NCBI GenBank assembly: GCA_000746015.1
Contig: KN050797.1
Coordinates: forward strand, 1 to 54,539
Source of the DNA: Lachnospiraceae bacterium MA2020
Lineage (GTDB): Bacteria; Bacillota; Clostridia; Lachnospirales; Lachnospiraceae
Reading direction: 5' to 3'
DNA length: 54,539 bases
This document shows positions 34,655 through 43,206 of this stretch, in pieces (the stretch's first letter is position 1; each line of letters starts with the position of its first letter). A model generated the notes under the pieces. The model worked only from the letters and a program-made list of their open reading frames with translations, was not told the origin of the DNA and made no database searches. A program made the position numbers and the translations under genes.

Positions 34655-35641
34655 ATGGCTACTATTCAGGAAGTTGCGAAAACGGCAGGAGTCGGTGTTG
34701 CAACCGTTTCAAGAGTTATCAACGGGACGGGATACGTCAAAGAGGAGACCCGGGAACGGATAGAGGCGGCTATAAAGGAGCTCAATTACACCCCGAATGC
34801 TATGGCGAGAAATCTCTATCGCAACAGAAACGGAATAATTGCTGTAATAGTTCCTGAGATCGACCATCCGTTTTTTGCATCGTTTGTTAATGAGCTTGAG
34901 GAAATATGTGCCGAGCATAAGTATAAGATAATGCTCTGTAATACCTGGTTTAAGGAAAACTATGAAAAGCAATATCTTAAAATGCTTGAAGAAAGGCTTG
35001 TAGACGGCATAGTTGTAGCATCACATACTCTTGATGTGAAAGAATACTCATCCATCGACAGACCTATAGTTGCCTTTGACAGGGAGCTAGGAAATGGGAT
35101 ACCTTGTGTAAGGTCTGACCACGAAGTCGGCGGTCGTATGGCGGCAGAAGAGCTTGTCAGAGCAGGCTGCAAGAATGTGGTACAGCTGAGAGCTATAAAT
35201 AATAAATCGGCGCCGTTCGTTATCCGTCACAATACTTTCGAGCAGGTAATGAAAGAAAACGGTGTCAAATACCAGAATGTTTTTACTAAATGGAATTATC
35301 TGAGTTACGAGTATAATTGTGAGCTCTGTCAGGGATTTTTTGAAAAATACCCGAATATTGACGGAGTTTTTGCAACGGATATCCTGGCGCTCAATCTTGA
35401 AATCGAGGCTTTGAAGTCGGGACTTAGGATACCGGAGGACTTAAAAATAGTATCCTATGACGGAACAAGTATGATCGGGCTGTCGCATCCGTCTATTACA
35501 GTAGTGGTGCAGCCTATCAAGGAGCTGGCGGCTGAATGTTTCAGACAGCTTGAGATGCGCATGAATGGTGAAAAGACAGAGAATGATCTCATAACCCTGC
35601 CGGTTTCATTTAGGCGAGGCGAATCGACAATTAATAAATGA
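34655..35641 (+). CDS. LacI-family repressor of the sugar operon
   Basis: A 328-residue regulator. The N-terminal helix-turn-helix is ATIQEVAKTAGVGVATVSRVING, with the hinge helix NYTPNAMARNL; the periplasmic-binding-type effector domain follows (GIIAVIVPEIDHPFFASFVNELE, DGIVVASHTL, PIVAFDRELG, SDHEVGGRMAAEELVRAG, VVVQPIKELAAECFRQLE). It lies inside the operon between the permeases and the GH32 gene and overlaps the latter by four bases (ATGA), so it controls its own level. The two GGAA-AGGG-TTCC dyads in the leader are its likely sites, released by sucrose, fructose or a phosphorylated form. Confidence 0.9.
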   Translation: MATIQEVAKTAGVGVATVSRVINGTGYVKEETRERIEAAIKELNYTPNAMARNLYRNRNGIIAVIVPEIDHPFFASFVNELEEICAEHKYKIMLCNTWFKENYEKQYLKMLEERLVDGIVVASHTLDVKEYSSIDRPIVAFDRELGNGIPCVRSDHEVGGRMAAEELVRAGCKNVVQLRAINNKSAPFVIRHNTFEQVMKENGVKYQNVFTKWNYLSYEYNCELCQGFFEKYPNIDGVFATDILALNLEIEALKSGLRIPEDLKIVSYDGTSMIGLSHPSITVVVQPIKELAAECFRQLEMRMNGEKTENDLITLPVSFRRGESTINK

Positions 35642-37146
35642 AAGTGCAGGTATTACCTATGATCCGTGAGAAGTTAAAAAAGGCAAGAGAATATGAGGCT
35701 AGCGCGGCAAAGAAGATAGCTGACGAGGAGAGACCTCTTTTTCATCTGACTCCGATGGCAGGATGGATGAACGATCCTAACGGATTTTCCATATATAAGG
35801 GCAAAGTACATCAATTTTACCAGTATTATCCGTATGAGACCGCATGGGGCCCGATGCACTGGGGGCACGCTGTATCAGAGGACTTTGTGAAGTGGGATTT
35901 CCTGCCGGCTGCCATTGCGCCGGATGAGGCTTATGACAATTTCGGCTGCTTCTCCGGAAGTGCCGTCGAGATGCAGGATGGCAGACAGATGCTTGTATAT
36001 ACAGCAGTTAAAGAGTCAGATGGTGAAGATGGCGAAAAGATCATACGTCAGACCCAGTGCGTAGCCTATGGCGACGGAGTTGACTATGAGAAGTATGAGG
36101 GCAACCCGGTTATTGATGCCTCTACTTTACCGGAAGGATGGAGCAAAATAGATTTCCGCGACCCTAAGATATGGTGGGATAAGGATGAGAAGTGCTACTA
36201 TCTCGTGGCCGGCAATCTGACAGATGATGCAAGCGGGGCAATTGTACTTTACAGAAGTGAGGACACACGCAATTGGAGCTTTGTGACAGTCCTCGACAGA
36301 TGCAGAAATGAATATGGCAAAATGTGGGAGTGCCCTGACTTCTTTGAGCTTGACGGCAGGCATGTGATCATGACATCTCCTCAGTTCATGAAGGCAAGAG
36401 GTATAGAGTTTCACAATGGAAACGGAAATATCGTGATCATTGGCGATTACGATAAGGCAAGTCATGAATTTACGAGAGAATATGTAAATGCCATTGACTT
36501 TGGACTTGATTTTTACGCTATGCAGACCCTTGAAATGACTGATGGCAGGCGAATAATGACAGCCTGGATGCAGTCTTGGGAGTCTTCAAGAGTAGTGCCG
36601 GAGGGGCAGAAGTGGTTTGGTCAGATGATACTTCCGCGTGAGCTCAGTATTAAAGACGGCAAGCTGTATCAGCTCCCTGTAAGAGAGATCAACAATTACA
36701 GATCGGGACATCGTGAGTTTAAGAATGTCTATCTCGGAAAGACAGAAAAGCTGCAGGGCGTAGAGGGAAGAGTATGGGATATGGAGCTTGAAGTGTCTCC
36801 AAACGGCTCAGACATCTACAAGAGCTTTAAGGTCGAGCTTGTGTCTGAAAATGATTACCATACTGATATAGTCTATGTTCCTTCAGAAGGCGTTTTGAGA
36901 TTTGACAGGACATATAATGGCTTCGCAAACGACATCCTTTCAAAGAGAGATATCCCTGTAAGATATGATGGAGGAAAGATAAAGCTCCGTATACTTCTTG
37001 ACCGTTTCTCTGTAGAGATATTTGTAAATGACGGAGAACAGGCTTTTTCAGCAGCATTATATACACCGGAGAAAATTGATGATGTGAGATTTTCATCCAA
37101 TGGAGCAGCAAGAATGGATGTGGATTTCTGGAAATTGACGTTTTAA
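35638..37146 (+). CDS. Glycoside hydrolase family 32, sucrose / fructo-oligosaccharide hydrolase
   Basis: A 502-residue beta-fructofuranosidase with no signal peptide, so it works in the cytoplasm on imported sugar. WMNDPNG (D46 is the nucleophile), DFRDPKIW near 173 (transition-state stabiliser) and WECPDFF near 231 (acid/base) form the GH32 triad. HQFYQYYPYETAWGPMHWGH is also typical. The beta-sandwich domain covers the last 150 residues (RFSVEIFVNDGEQAFS). A second ATG at 35659 with GCAGG upstream is possible. It could hydrolyse sucrose, sucrose phosphate or short fructans; an ABC importer favours the unphosphorylated forms. No strong hairpin follows. Confidence 0.9.
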   Translation: MKVQVLPMIREKLKKAREYEASAAKKIADEERPLFHLTPMAGWMNDPNGFSIYKGKVHQFYQYYPYETAWGPMHWGHAVSEDFVKWDFLPAAIAPDEAYDNFGCFSGSAVEMQDGRQMLVYTAVKESDGEDGEKIIRQTQCVAYGDGVDYEKYEGNPVIDASTLPEGWSKIDFRDPKIWWDKDEKCYYLVAGNLTDDASGAIVLYRSEDTRNWSFVTVLDRCRNEYGKMWECPDFFELDGRHVIMTSPQFMKARGIEFHNGNGNIVIIGDYDKASHEFTREYVNAIDFGLDFYAMQTLEMTDGRRIMTAWMQSWESSRVVPEGQKWFGQMILPRELSIKDGKLYQLPVREINNYRSGHREFKNVYLGKTEKLQGVEGRVWDMELEVSPNGSDIYKSFKVELVSENDYHTDIVYVPSEGVLRFDRTYNGFANDILSKRDIPVRYDGGKIKLRILLDRFSVEIFVNDGEQAFSAALYTPEKIDDVRFSSNGAARMDVDFWKLTF

Positions 37147-37174
37147 ATCTACATTATGTCTGAATATTTGTGCA

Positions 37175-37250
37175 GTATACATAAAAGTACAAATGTATAC
37201 TTGCAAAAATGTATAAATATTGAATACATCCGACAATTTTTATGGTATAC
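37175..37250 (+). promoter_or_regulatory. Upstream region of phosphofructokinase with repeated GTATAC sites
   Basis: GTATAC occurs at 37175-37180, 37195-37200 and 37245-37250, the last overlapping a -10-like TATACT. AGTACAAATGTAT at 37186-37198 is identical to 17126-17138 before the citrate synthase gene. This suggests a shared regulator. Confidence 0.5.
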
Positions 37251-37336
37251 TATCTATTATTGATACAATAAATCGTATTCTTTGTATCTGTGGTTGGAGA
37301 GCTACAGATCCATAAAATATGGAAGGGGACTATATT

Positions 37337-38596
37337 ATGCACAATAAGGTAAAAAGAAACGTAATTGTCGGACAGTCTGGAGGACCAACAGCAGCGATCA
37401 ATTCTTCGCTCGCAGGCGTTTTCCGGACGGCTAAGGACAGAGGGTACAATAAGATTTACGGTATGCTTCATGGTGTTCAGGGTCTTATGGAGGGAAGATA
37501 CATTGATCTGTCGGAGCATATCAGGACTGGTCTTGATGCAGAGCTCTTAAAGCGTACACCTTCAGCTTATCTTGGCTCATGCCGTTATAAGCTTCCTGGA
37601 ATCTATGAGGATAAGGAAGTTTATGAAAAGATATTCAAGATCCTTGAGGAACTTGAGATTGACTGCTTTATCTATATTGGCGGCAATGATTCTATGGATA
37701 CTATCAAGAAGCTTTCTGACTACGCTATCGTGATGGGTTCAAATATCAGATTTGTTGGTTGTCCAAAGACTATTGATAATGATCTTGCACTTACAGACCA
37801 CACACCTGGCTACGGCTCAGCAGCTAAGTATATCGGTACTTCTGTAAAGGAGATCATACGTGATGGATGGAGTCTTGAGACTTCACACGGCCAGATTATG
37901 ATCGTTGAGATCATGGGAAGAAATGCAGGCTGGCTCACAGGCGCTTCTGCTCTTTCAAAGGGCGAGGATTGTGACGGACCGGATGCTATATATCTTCCGG
38001 AGCTTGATTTTGATATTAAAGCTTTTGTTGATAAATGTCGTGAAATGCTTAAGAAGAAAGCATCGATCGTTGTTGCAGTATCTGAAGGTATCCATACAGC
38101 TGATGGCACATACATCAGTGAGATGGGCAATACCACGGAGTATGTAGATGCATTTGGACACAAGCAGCTTACTGGTACGGCAAGATACCTCTGCGATCTG
38201 CTTTCAAAGGAAATTGGCTGTAAGACACGTGCTATCGAGCTTTCTACACTTCAGAGAGCAGCAAGCCACTGTGCTTCACGTGTAGATATCCTTGAGGCTT
38301 ATGAGGTAGGTGGTGCAGCTATGAAGGCTGCTGACGAAGGTGATAGCGGAAAGATGGTTGTTATCAAGAGGCTTTCTGATGATCCTTATCAGGCAGGAAC
38401 AGAGGTCAAGGATGTTCACAAGATTGCTAATGATGAGCGTCTTGTTCCTAGAAACTGGATCACTGCTGATGGCACATATGTTACAAATGAGTTTATTACT
38501 TATGTAAGGCCTCTTATCCAGGGTGATGTATCACCAATCATGGTTGATGGTATCCCACGTCACCTCTATGTACCTGGATATCAGGATCTGCTTTAA
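37337..38596 (+). CDS. pfp: Pyrophosphate-dependent 6-phosphofructokinase
   Basis: A 419-residue glycolytic enzyme. VGQSGGPTAAINSSLAG is the start of the PFK fold; IGGNDSMDT (near 115) has D where ATP enzymes have G, and PKTIDNDLALTDHTPG (near 144) has K, both marks of the pyrophosphate-using type. MGRNAGWLTG and the late GGAAMKAADEGDSGKMV are also conserved. It converts fructose 6-phosphate to the 1,6-bisphosphate. GGAAGGGGA lies before ATG 37337. It has its own promoter region but sits after the fructose-yielding operon, which feeds into this step. Confidence 0.9.
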   Translation: MHNKVKRNVIVGQSGGPTAAINSSLAGVFRTAKDRGYNKIYGMLHGVQGLMEGRYIDLSEHIRTGLDAELLKRTPSAYLGSCRYKLPGIYEDKEVYEKIFKILEELEIDCFIYIGGNDSMDTIKKLSDYAIVMGSNIRFVGCPKTIDNDLALTDHTPGYGSAAKYIGTSVKEIIRDGWSLETSHGQIMIVEIMGRNAGWLTGASALSKGEDCDGPDAIYLPELDFDIKAFVDKCREMLKKKASIVVAVSEGIHTADGTYISEMGNTTEYVDAFGHKQLTGTARYLCDLLSKEIGCKTRAIELSTLQRAASHCASRVDILEAYEVGGAAMKAADEGDSGKMVVIKRLSDDPYQAGTEVKDVHKIANDERLVPRNWITADGTYVTNEFITYVRPLIQGDVSPIMVDGIPRHLYVPGYQDLL

Positions 38597-38618
38597 TTGA
38601 ATATAGTTTAATAATACC

Positions 38619-38654
38619 AATGGCGCTGTATCGAAAGATATGGCGCCATTTTTG
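38619..38654 (+). terminator. Terminator after phosphofructokinase
   Basis: AATGGCGCTGTATC, loop GAAA, GATATGGCGCCATT, then TTTTG. Confidence 0.85.
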
Positions 38655-38673
38655 TATTCATTTAAAAATCATA

Positions 38674-38754
38674 TTGACAATAGAAAAGTATGTGCTATAT
38701 TAAGTGTACTAGGATATGTAATACAGTTAATACAGATAGTACAGATAATACACA
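38674..38754 (+). promoter_or_regulatory. Promoter and four tandem 9-base repeats before the YtrA-type gene
   Basis: TTGACA (38674-38679), 16 bases, TATATT (38696-38701). Four direct repeats follow at 38719-38754: TAATACAGT, TAATACAGA, TAGTACAGA, TAATACACA. They lie downstream of the start site and are a likely roadblock operator for the GntR protein. Confidence 0.7.
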
Positions 38755-38781
38755 TTAATCTATGAAAGGAGGGCACAATGG

Positions 38782-39135
38782 ATGCTGATAAGGATTGATT
38801 ACCAGGATAGCAGACCTATATACGAGCAGATAGCCGCGGGGGTCGAAAGACTTATATTATCAGGAGTTATTGAGCCGGATGAGCAGCTGCCATCAGTAAG
38901 AAGTCTGGCGATGGAGTTGTCTACAAATCCAAATACAGTGCAGAAAGCATTTGCACAGCTGGAGCGTGACGGTTTTATATATACAGTGAAAGGCAGGGGA
39001 AACTTCGTGCAGAAAAATATATCACTTATAGAAAACAAGAAGCAGGAACTGATAGATGCGATCAAGGCAATACTTAAAGAGGCTGAGGAGCTCGGTATTT
39101 CAAAGAGTGAGATACTAAAAGACCTGGAGAGCTGA
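38782..39135 (+). CDS. GntR-family regulator, YtrA subfamily
   Basis: A 117-residue protein with a winged helix (SRPIYEQIAAGVERLILSGVIEPDEQLPSVRSLAMELSTNPNTVQKAFAQLERDGFIYTVKGRGNFV) and a short dimerisation tail, without a ligand domain. This is the YtrA layout, normally found with ABC transporter genes, as here. AAAGGAGGG lies 8 bases before ATG 38782; an out-of-frame ATG at 38778 would give only six codons. It probably represses the operon. Confidence 0.9.
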   Translation: MLIRIDYQDSRPIYEQIAAGVERLILSGVIEPDEQLPSVRSLAMELSTNPNTVQKAFAQLERDGFIYTVKGRGNFVQKNISLIENKKQELIDAIKAILKEAEELGISKSEILKDLES

Positions 39136-39168
39136 AAAAGGGCTTTTGAAACATGGAGGAAGGGCAAA

Positions 39169-40092
39169 ATGATCGAAATTAGAGATTTATATAAAACCTT
39201 TGATACGGGCGGAAAAGAGGACGTTGTGCAGGCGCTCAACGGCATTTCGCTTGATATAAATGAGTCGCAGGTGTTTGGACTGATAGGTACTAACGGCTCC
39301 GGAAAGTCTACGATGATGCGCATTGCGGCAGGTATATACAGGCCTGACAGCGGAAGTGTCAGCATAGACGGCAGGGAGGCATTTGATAATCTTGAGGCTA
39401 AGAAAAATGTATTTTTTATTGCTGATGAGCCATATTATCACACAAATGCCACACCTGAGCTTATGAAAAACTATTATTCTGATATCTATGAGAATTTTGA
39501 TAAGCAGAGATTTGACAGGCTTCTTGATGATTTTAACTTAAAGCTCAACAGGCGAATCGCTACATTTTCAAAGGGTATGAAAAAGCAGCTTGCAGTTATC
39601 ATCGGAGTATGTGCAGGTACTAAGTATTTAATGATGGACGAGACCTTTGACGGACTTGATCCGGTAATGCGTCAGGCGGTTAAGAGTCTTTTTGCAAATG
39701 ATATGGAGACGCGCGGTCTTACACCTATCATTGCTTCACACAATCTGCGTGAGCTTGAGGATATATGTGAAAATATCGGTCTTCTTCACAAGGGTGGAGT
39801 GCTAATGAGCCAGAATATCGAGGATATCAAGCTTGGCATACAGAAGATACAGTGTGTATTTGCAAATGATGGTGACGAGCAGAAGATATTGAGTGGAGTA
39901 GATGTAATGCTCAATGAGAAACGTGGTAAGCTCCACACACTCACTATAAGGGGCAGAAGAGAAGATGTGATGGCGCACTTTAACGGTTTTGAGATGACAT
40001 TCTTTGAGATGCTGCCATTGACACTTGAAGAGGCATTTATTAGTGAAACGGAGGTCGTTGGATATGACGTCAAAAAGCTCATCGCTGGATAA
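39169..40092 (+). CDS. ABC transporter ATP-binding protein
   Basis: A 307-residue ATPase. Walker A is GTNGSGKST, the signature loop is FSKGMKKQLA (K for the usual Q/G), and Walker B is YLMMDETFDGLDP, followed by the H-loop IIASHNL. The C-terminal 90 residues are a small extra domain common in exporters of the YtrB/EcsA type. It overlaps the permease gene by 29 bases. Confidence 0.92.
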   Translation: MIEIRDLYKTFDTGGKEDVVQALNGISLDINESQVFGLIGTNGSGKSTMMRIAAGIYRPDSGSVSIDGREAFDNLEAKKNVFFIADEPYYHTNATPELMKNYYSDIYENFDKQRFDRLLDDFNLKLNRRIATFSKGMKKQLAVIIGVCAGTKYLMMDETFDGLDPVMRQAVKSLFANDMETRGLTPIIASHNLRELEDICENIGLLHKGGVLMSQNIEDIKLGIQKIQCVFANDGDEQKILSGVDVMLNEKRGKLHTLTIRGRREDVMAHFNGFEMTFFEMLPLTLEEAFISETEVVGYDVKKLIAG

Positions 40093-42283
40093 GTTCATTA
40101 AATTCCAGACGAACATCTTAAGGGAAAGGATGTGGCAGCTTGTAGTAGTATCTTTCCTTTTCCTGATCTACTATATTGGTGGCAGTGCTACCGCTGTATT
40201 CTTTATAAAGACGAACTATACTGATAAAAATATGCAGCAGTCGCTATTGGAGGCAACCCATATAGTATTCAGCGGAGGTATAAGCGCACCTGCACTTGTG
40301 TGTATGGCTGTAGCATCGGCATTGCTTGGGTTCTGCTACCTTTATAATAAGCAGAAGGTTGATTTTTATGAGGCTCAGCCGATAAAGCGCAGTTTCAGAT
40401 GGTGGAATATCTTTTTGAGCGGAATATACATTGTGGTAATTCCACATATTGTGATCAAGCTCATTGGATTCGTATTTATGTCAGTGATAGGAGCGGTAAA
40501 TCAATTCTTGTTCTGGGGGATGATTACATCAACACTTAAGGCTCTTATCCTTTATACTGCTGTATATGCAGTTACAACACTTGCGGCTATGATATGCGGA
40601 AATGTGATAATCGCGATCATGGGGACAGTAGTACTTTTGTGGTGGTATGATGACTTAAAACTCGTATTTACGGGATTTGCAGATCAGATGTATGCGACTT
40701 ATGTCGGAGATATTTTTACAAGTAATAGATTTAACATTACCTATTCTTTGAATCCGATCATGAATTACGCGCAAGACTATCAAGGGGAATGGCAGCATAA
40801 AGTGCTTAATGTTGTGATAGCTATTGTGGCTACGCTACTTGCATATTTCATCTTTACAAAGAGAAAGAATGAGATGACAGGTATGGCTATAGCCTTTAAG
40901 CCGCTTAGGACACCATTAAAGGTTGCACTAGCTACGACCTGGACACTCAATGTAACATGGCTTTACCTTATGTCAGTGGACGGCAGGAGAAGCGTTGGTA
41001 CAGTGGCATTTATGATAGCGGTTATTGTTGTAAATTCGATAATCGTATCACTTATACTCGAGGCAATACTTAGCTTCAATATCCGTGCCTGCTTAAGAAA
41101 TTTCTCTAATGTAGGAATAGTAGCAATGCTGTCTTTGATAGTTTATCTTGGAATGTACTATGATGTACTTGGGTATGACAGATATGTTCCAAATAGTGCG
41201 AAGGTAGAGAGCTATGGATTATGCAGAAGTGCAGGCTTTAATTATCTTGACAATGAAGGAAACAACAGCCTATCTCAGCTTGAGTATGTTGGATATAACA
41301 TGAAGCTTACAGATAAGGATGCTATGACAAAGCTGGCAAGTATTGCAACAGCCAATACTCTTGACTTAAAGAAGAGTGGAAAGCTTGTAAACGGATATGA
41401 GACTACATTCCTATATAGACTTGCAAATGGTAAGACAGTTGCGAGACAGCTTATAATTCCTTATAACATTGATGCAGCAATCATGGATCAGATAGTTGGA
41501 AGTGAGGAGTATAAGGATGGCTACTTTCCGCACCGTAATGATGGTACTTTTCTGAAATATTACAAGGATAAGCAGGAAATATGCTATTCATATTGCGGAA
41601 AAGAAAAGAGGATTAAAAATGATGTAGCTGATAAGTACGAGCAGTTGAAGGCAGCTTACGATAAAGATCTTGAAAAATACAGCTATACTCTTATGAAGAA
41701 CGGGACTCCGATAGGCTCGGTTACTCTTGAAGGAAGCAAGAAGGAGAACTATGAGTCACGTAATTATTACGCTGACAGTACAGACATAGAGTTTCCGGTG
41801 TATGAAGGTTATGACAATACGATAGCTTTCTTAAAGGAAAATGATATCTGGATCGATAATTCATTTAGCACAGAAGGTATTAAAAAGGTCAAAGTGACCA
41901 TGATAGATCATGATAGTGAGAATGTATATGGTCTGGATTTGGGCGAGTGGGAATATGACTATGATGAAGATGGTTATCTTGGACCTGGTGAAACTTCTAT
42001 AGAGTACACTGAAAAAGACAAGATAGCTGAGATTATGGATAATGTATATCAGTCATACGGCATGAGAAACTGGAGTCAGCCGGATGCTGATGGTCATGAT
42101 TATTATGTTTATGTATATTATGATAAAGGCTCAAAGCCTTCAGTCCAAGAGAACGAAAGCGATGAGCTAGAGGAAGATAATGATGAGTACAACAATGATT
42201 ATTATAGGGAGGATGATTCTGTTAGTTTTGATTTTAAGGCTGGGCAGGTACCATCATTCGTAATAAAAGATTTAAATAATTAA
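40064..42283 (+). CDS. ABC transporter permease with large C-terminal extracytoplasmic domain
   Basis: About 739 residues from ATG 40064, which has GGAGG upstream. The first 370 residues hold about eight membrane segments (for example WQLVVVSFLFLIYYIGGSA, ALVCMAVASALLGFCYLY, VLNVVIAIVATLLAYFIF and VGIVAMLSLIVYLGMYY). The remaining half is soluble, rich in Y, D and E, with repeated GYDNTIAFLKEND-type segments and an acidic tail (SDELEEDNDEYNNDYYREDD). It is probably outside the cell. With the ATPase and the YtrA regulator it forms an exporter or sensor-type ABC unit. The substrate is unknown; drug or antimicrobial peptide response is one possibility. Confidence 0.8.
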   Translation: MTSKSSSLDKFIKFQTNILRERMWQLVVVSFLFLIYYIGGSATAVFFIKTNYTDKNMQQSLLEATHIVFSGGISAPALVCMAVASALLGFCYLYNKQKVDFYEAQPIKRSFRWWNIFLSGIYIVVIPHIVIKLIGFVFMSVIGAVNQFLFWGMITSTLKALILYTAVYAVTTLAAMICGNVIIAIMGTVVLLWWYDDLKLVFTGFADQMYATYVGDIFTSNRFNITYSLNPIMNYAQDYQGEWQHKVLNVVIAIVATLLAYFIFTKRKNEMTGMAIAFKPLRTPLKVALATTWTLNVTWLYLMSVDGRRSVGTVAFMIAVIVVNSIIVSLILEAILSFNIRACLRNFSNVGIVAMLSLIVYLGMYYDVLGYDRYVPNSAKVESYGLCRSAGFNYLDNEGNNSLSQLEYVGYNMKLTDKDAMTKLASIATANTLDLKKSGKLVNGYETTFLYRLANGKTVARQLIIPYNIDAAIMDQIVGSEEYKDGYFPHRNDGTFLKYYKDKQEICYSYCGKEKRIKNDVADKYEQLKAAYDKDLEKYSYTLMKNGTPIGSVTLEGSKKENYESRNYYADSTDIEFPVYEGYDNTIAFLKENDIWIDNSFSTEGIKKVKVTMIDHDSENVYGLDLGEWEYDYDEDGYLGPGETSIEYTEKDKIAEIMDNVYQSYGMRNWSQPDADGHDYYVYVYYDKGSKPSVQENESDELEEDNDEYNNDYYREDDSVSFDFKAGQVPSFVIKDLNN

Positions 42284-42292
42284 GGATAGTAA

Positions 42293-42330
42293 AAAAAGGT
42301 ACTTGATTGTATTTTGTCAAGTACCTTTTT
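42293..42330 (+). terminator. Terminator after the ABC operon
   Basis: AAAAAGGTACTTGA (42293-42306) pairs with TCAAGTACCTTTTT (42317-42330), then T-rich sequence. Confidence 0.85.
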
Positions 42331-42472
42331 TATATTTTTTGTTCATAAGTTGATGTTTAATACTTCATAAATATTTGCTACAATTATAATAATAGGCATG
42401 ATGCAGTGTTTAGGTAAAAAGAAACCGCGGAATTGACTTTTTGACCTTGGCATCATATAGGGGATGATAAAT

Positions 42473-43189
42473 ATGGAAGATTTAAAGATAGCCATCTGTG
42501 ATGATGATAAACTCGAGAGGACTATCATGTCTGACATGCTCACAAAACTGGCACCAGACGCAGAGCTGGAGTTTTTTGTGAACGGTGAGAGTTTTTTAAA
42601 AAATTTTAAGGCAAATAAATATGATCTGATCATATTGGACATTTATATGACGGGCATCACCGGAGTGGAGACGTTAGAGAGAATCCGCAGGGTGGATGCT
42701 AATGTTAATGTTGCATTTTCTACAACAAGTAAGGATTTTGCCCTTGAAGGCTACAGACTGCATGCAGTCAGATATCTTGAGAAGCCTGTAAGCGAAGATG
42801 CGCTGAAAGAGCTTCTTACTTTGGTGAGCCTGCAAAAGCTTGCAACTCCACACTTGAACATAAAAGTAAATAGTGAGATAATTGACGTAAGATTTAATCA
42901 GATTCGATATCTGGAGCAGAGTGGGCATACAACGTTTATCCATTTGAAGGACGAAGTTATCAAGATTTCGGGAAAGCTTGATGATTTTGAGGAAAAACTT
43001 GATGCTCCTAATTTTCTCCGCTGTCACAAGAGTTATTTAGTAAATCTTGATTTTGTAACAGATGTAGAGGATGAGTTCCGGGTATTTGTCATGGACAATG
43101 GGGATAATGTCCATGTTAGAAGGAATGATTATGCGTCTGCAAAGCGGGAGTTCGAGAAGTATCTTTTTACTGAGGCGCGTAGTCAGTAA
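42473..43189 (+). CDS. LytTR-family response regulator
   Basis: About 238 residues. The receiver domain shows IAICDDDKLERTIM with the acidic pocket and LIILDIYMTGITG with the phosphate-accepting D near 53, then STTSKDFALEGYRLHAVRYLEKPV. The LytTR DNA-binding domain follows from about 125 (IRYLEQSGHTTFIHLKDEVIKISGKLDDFEEKL, FLRCHKSYLVNLDFV). GGGG lies 9 bases before ATG 42473; an ATG at 42464 is too close to it. The kinase gene starts 17 bases after the stop, so they form one two-component system. Confidence 0.92.
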   Translation: MEDLKIAICDDDKLERTIMSDMLTKLAPDAELEFFVNGESFLKNFKANKYDLIILDIYMTGITGVETLERIRRVDANVNVAFSTTSKDFALEGYRLHAVRYLEKPVSEDALKELLTLVSLQKLATPHLNIKVNSEIIDVRFNQIRYLEQSGHTTFIHLKDEVIKISGKLDDFEEKLDAPNFLRCHKSYLVNLDFVTDVEDEFRVFVMDNGDNVHVRRNDYASAKREFEKYLFTEARSQ

Positions 43190-43206
43190 AGAGGGGGAGC
43201 TCGCAA

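Noticed and set aside
36827-37111. Two overlapping minus-strand frames in the GH32 gene
   Set aside because: They are antisense to conserved GH32 coding sequence and lack start signals.
42433-42461. TTGACT-N17-TATAGG as promoter of the response regulator
   Set aside because: The transcript start would fall at about 42468, leaving no ribosome site before ATG 42473. The real promoter probably lies further upstream, near TATAAT at 42385, but its -35 is poor.
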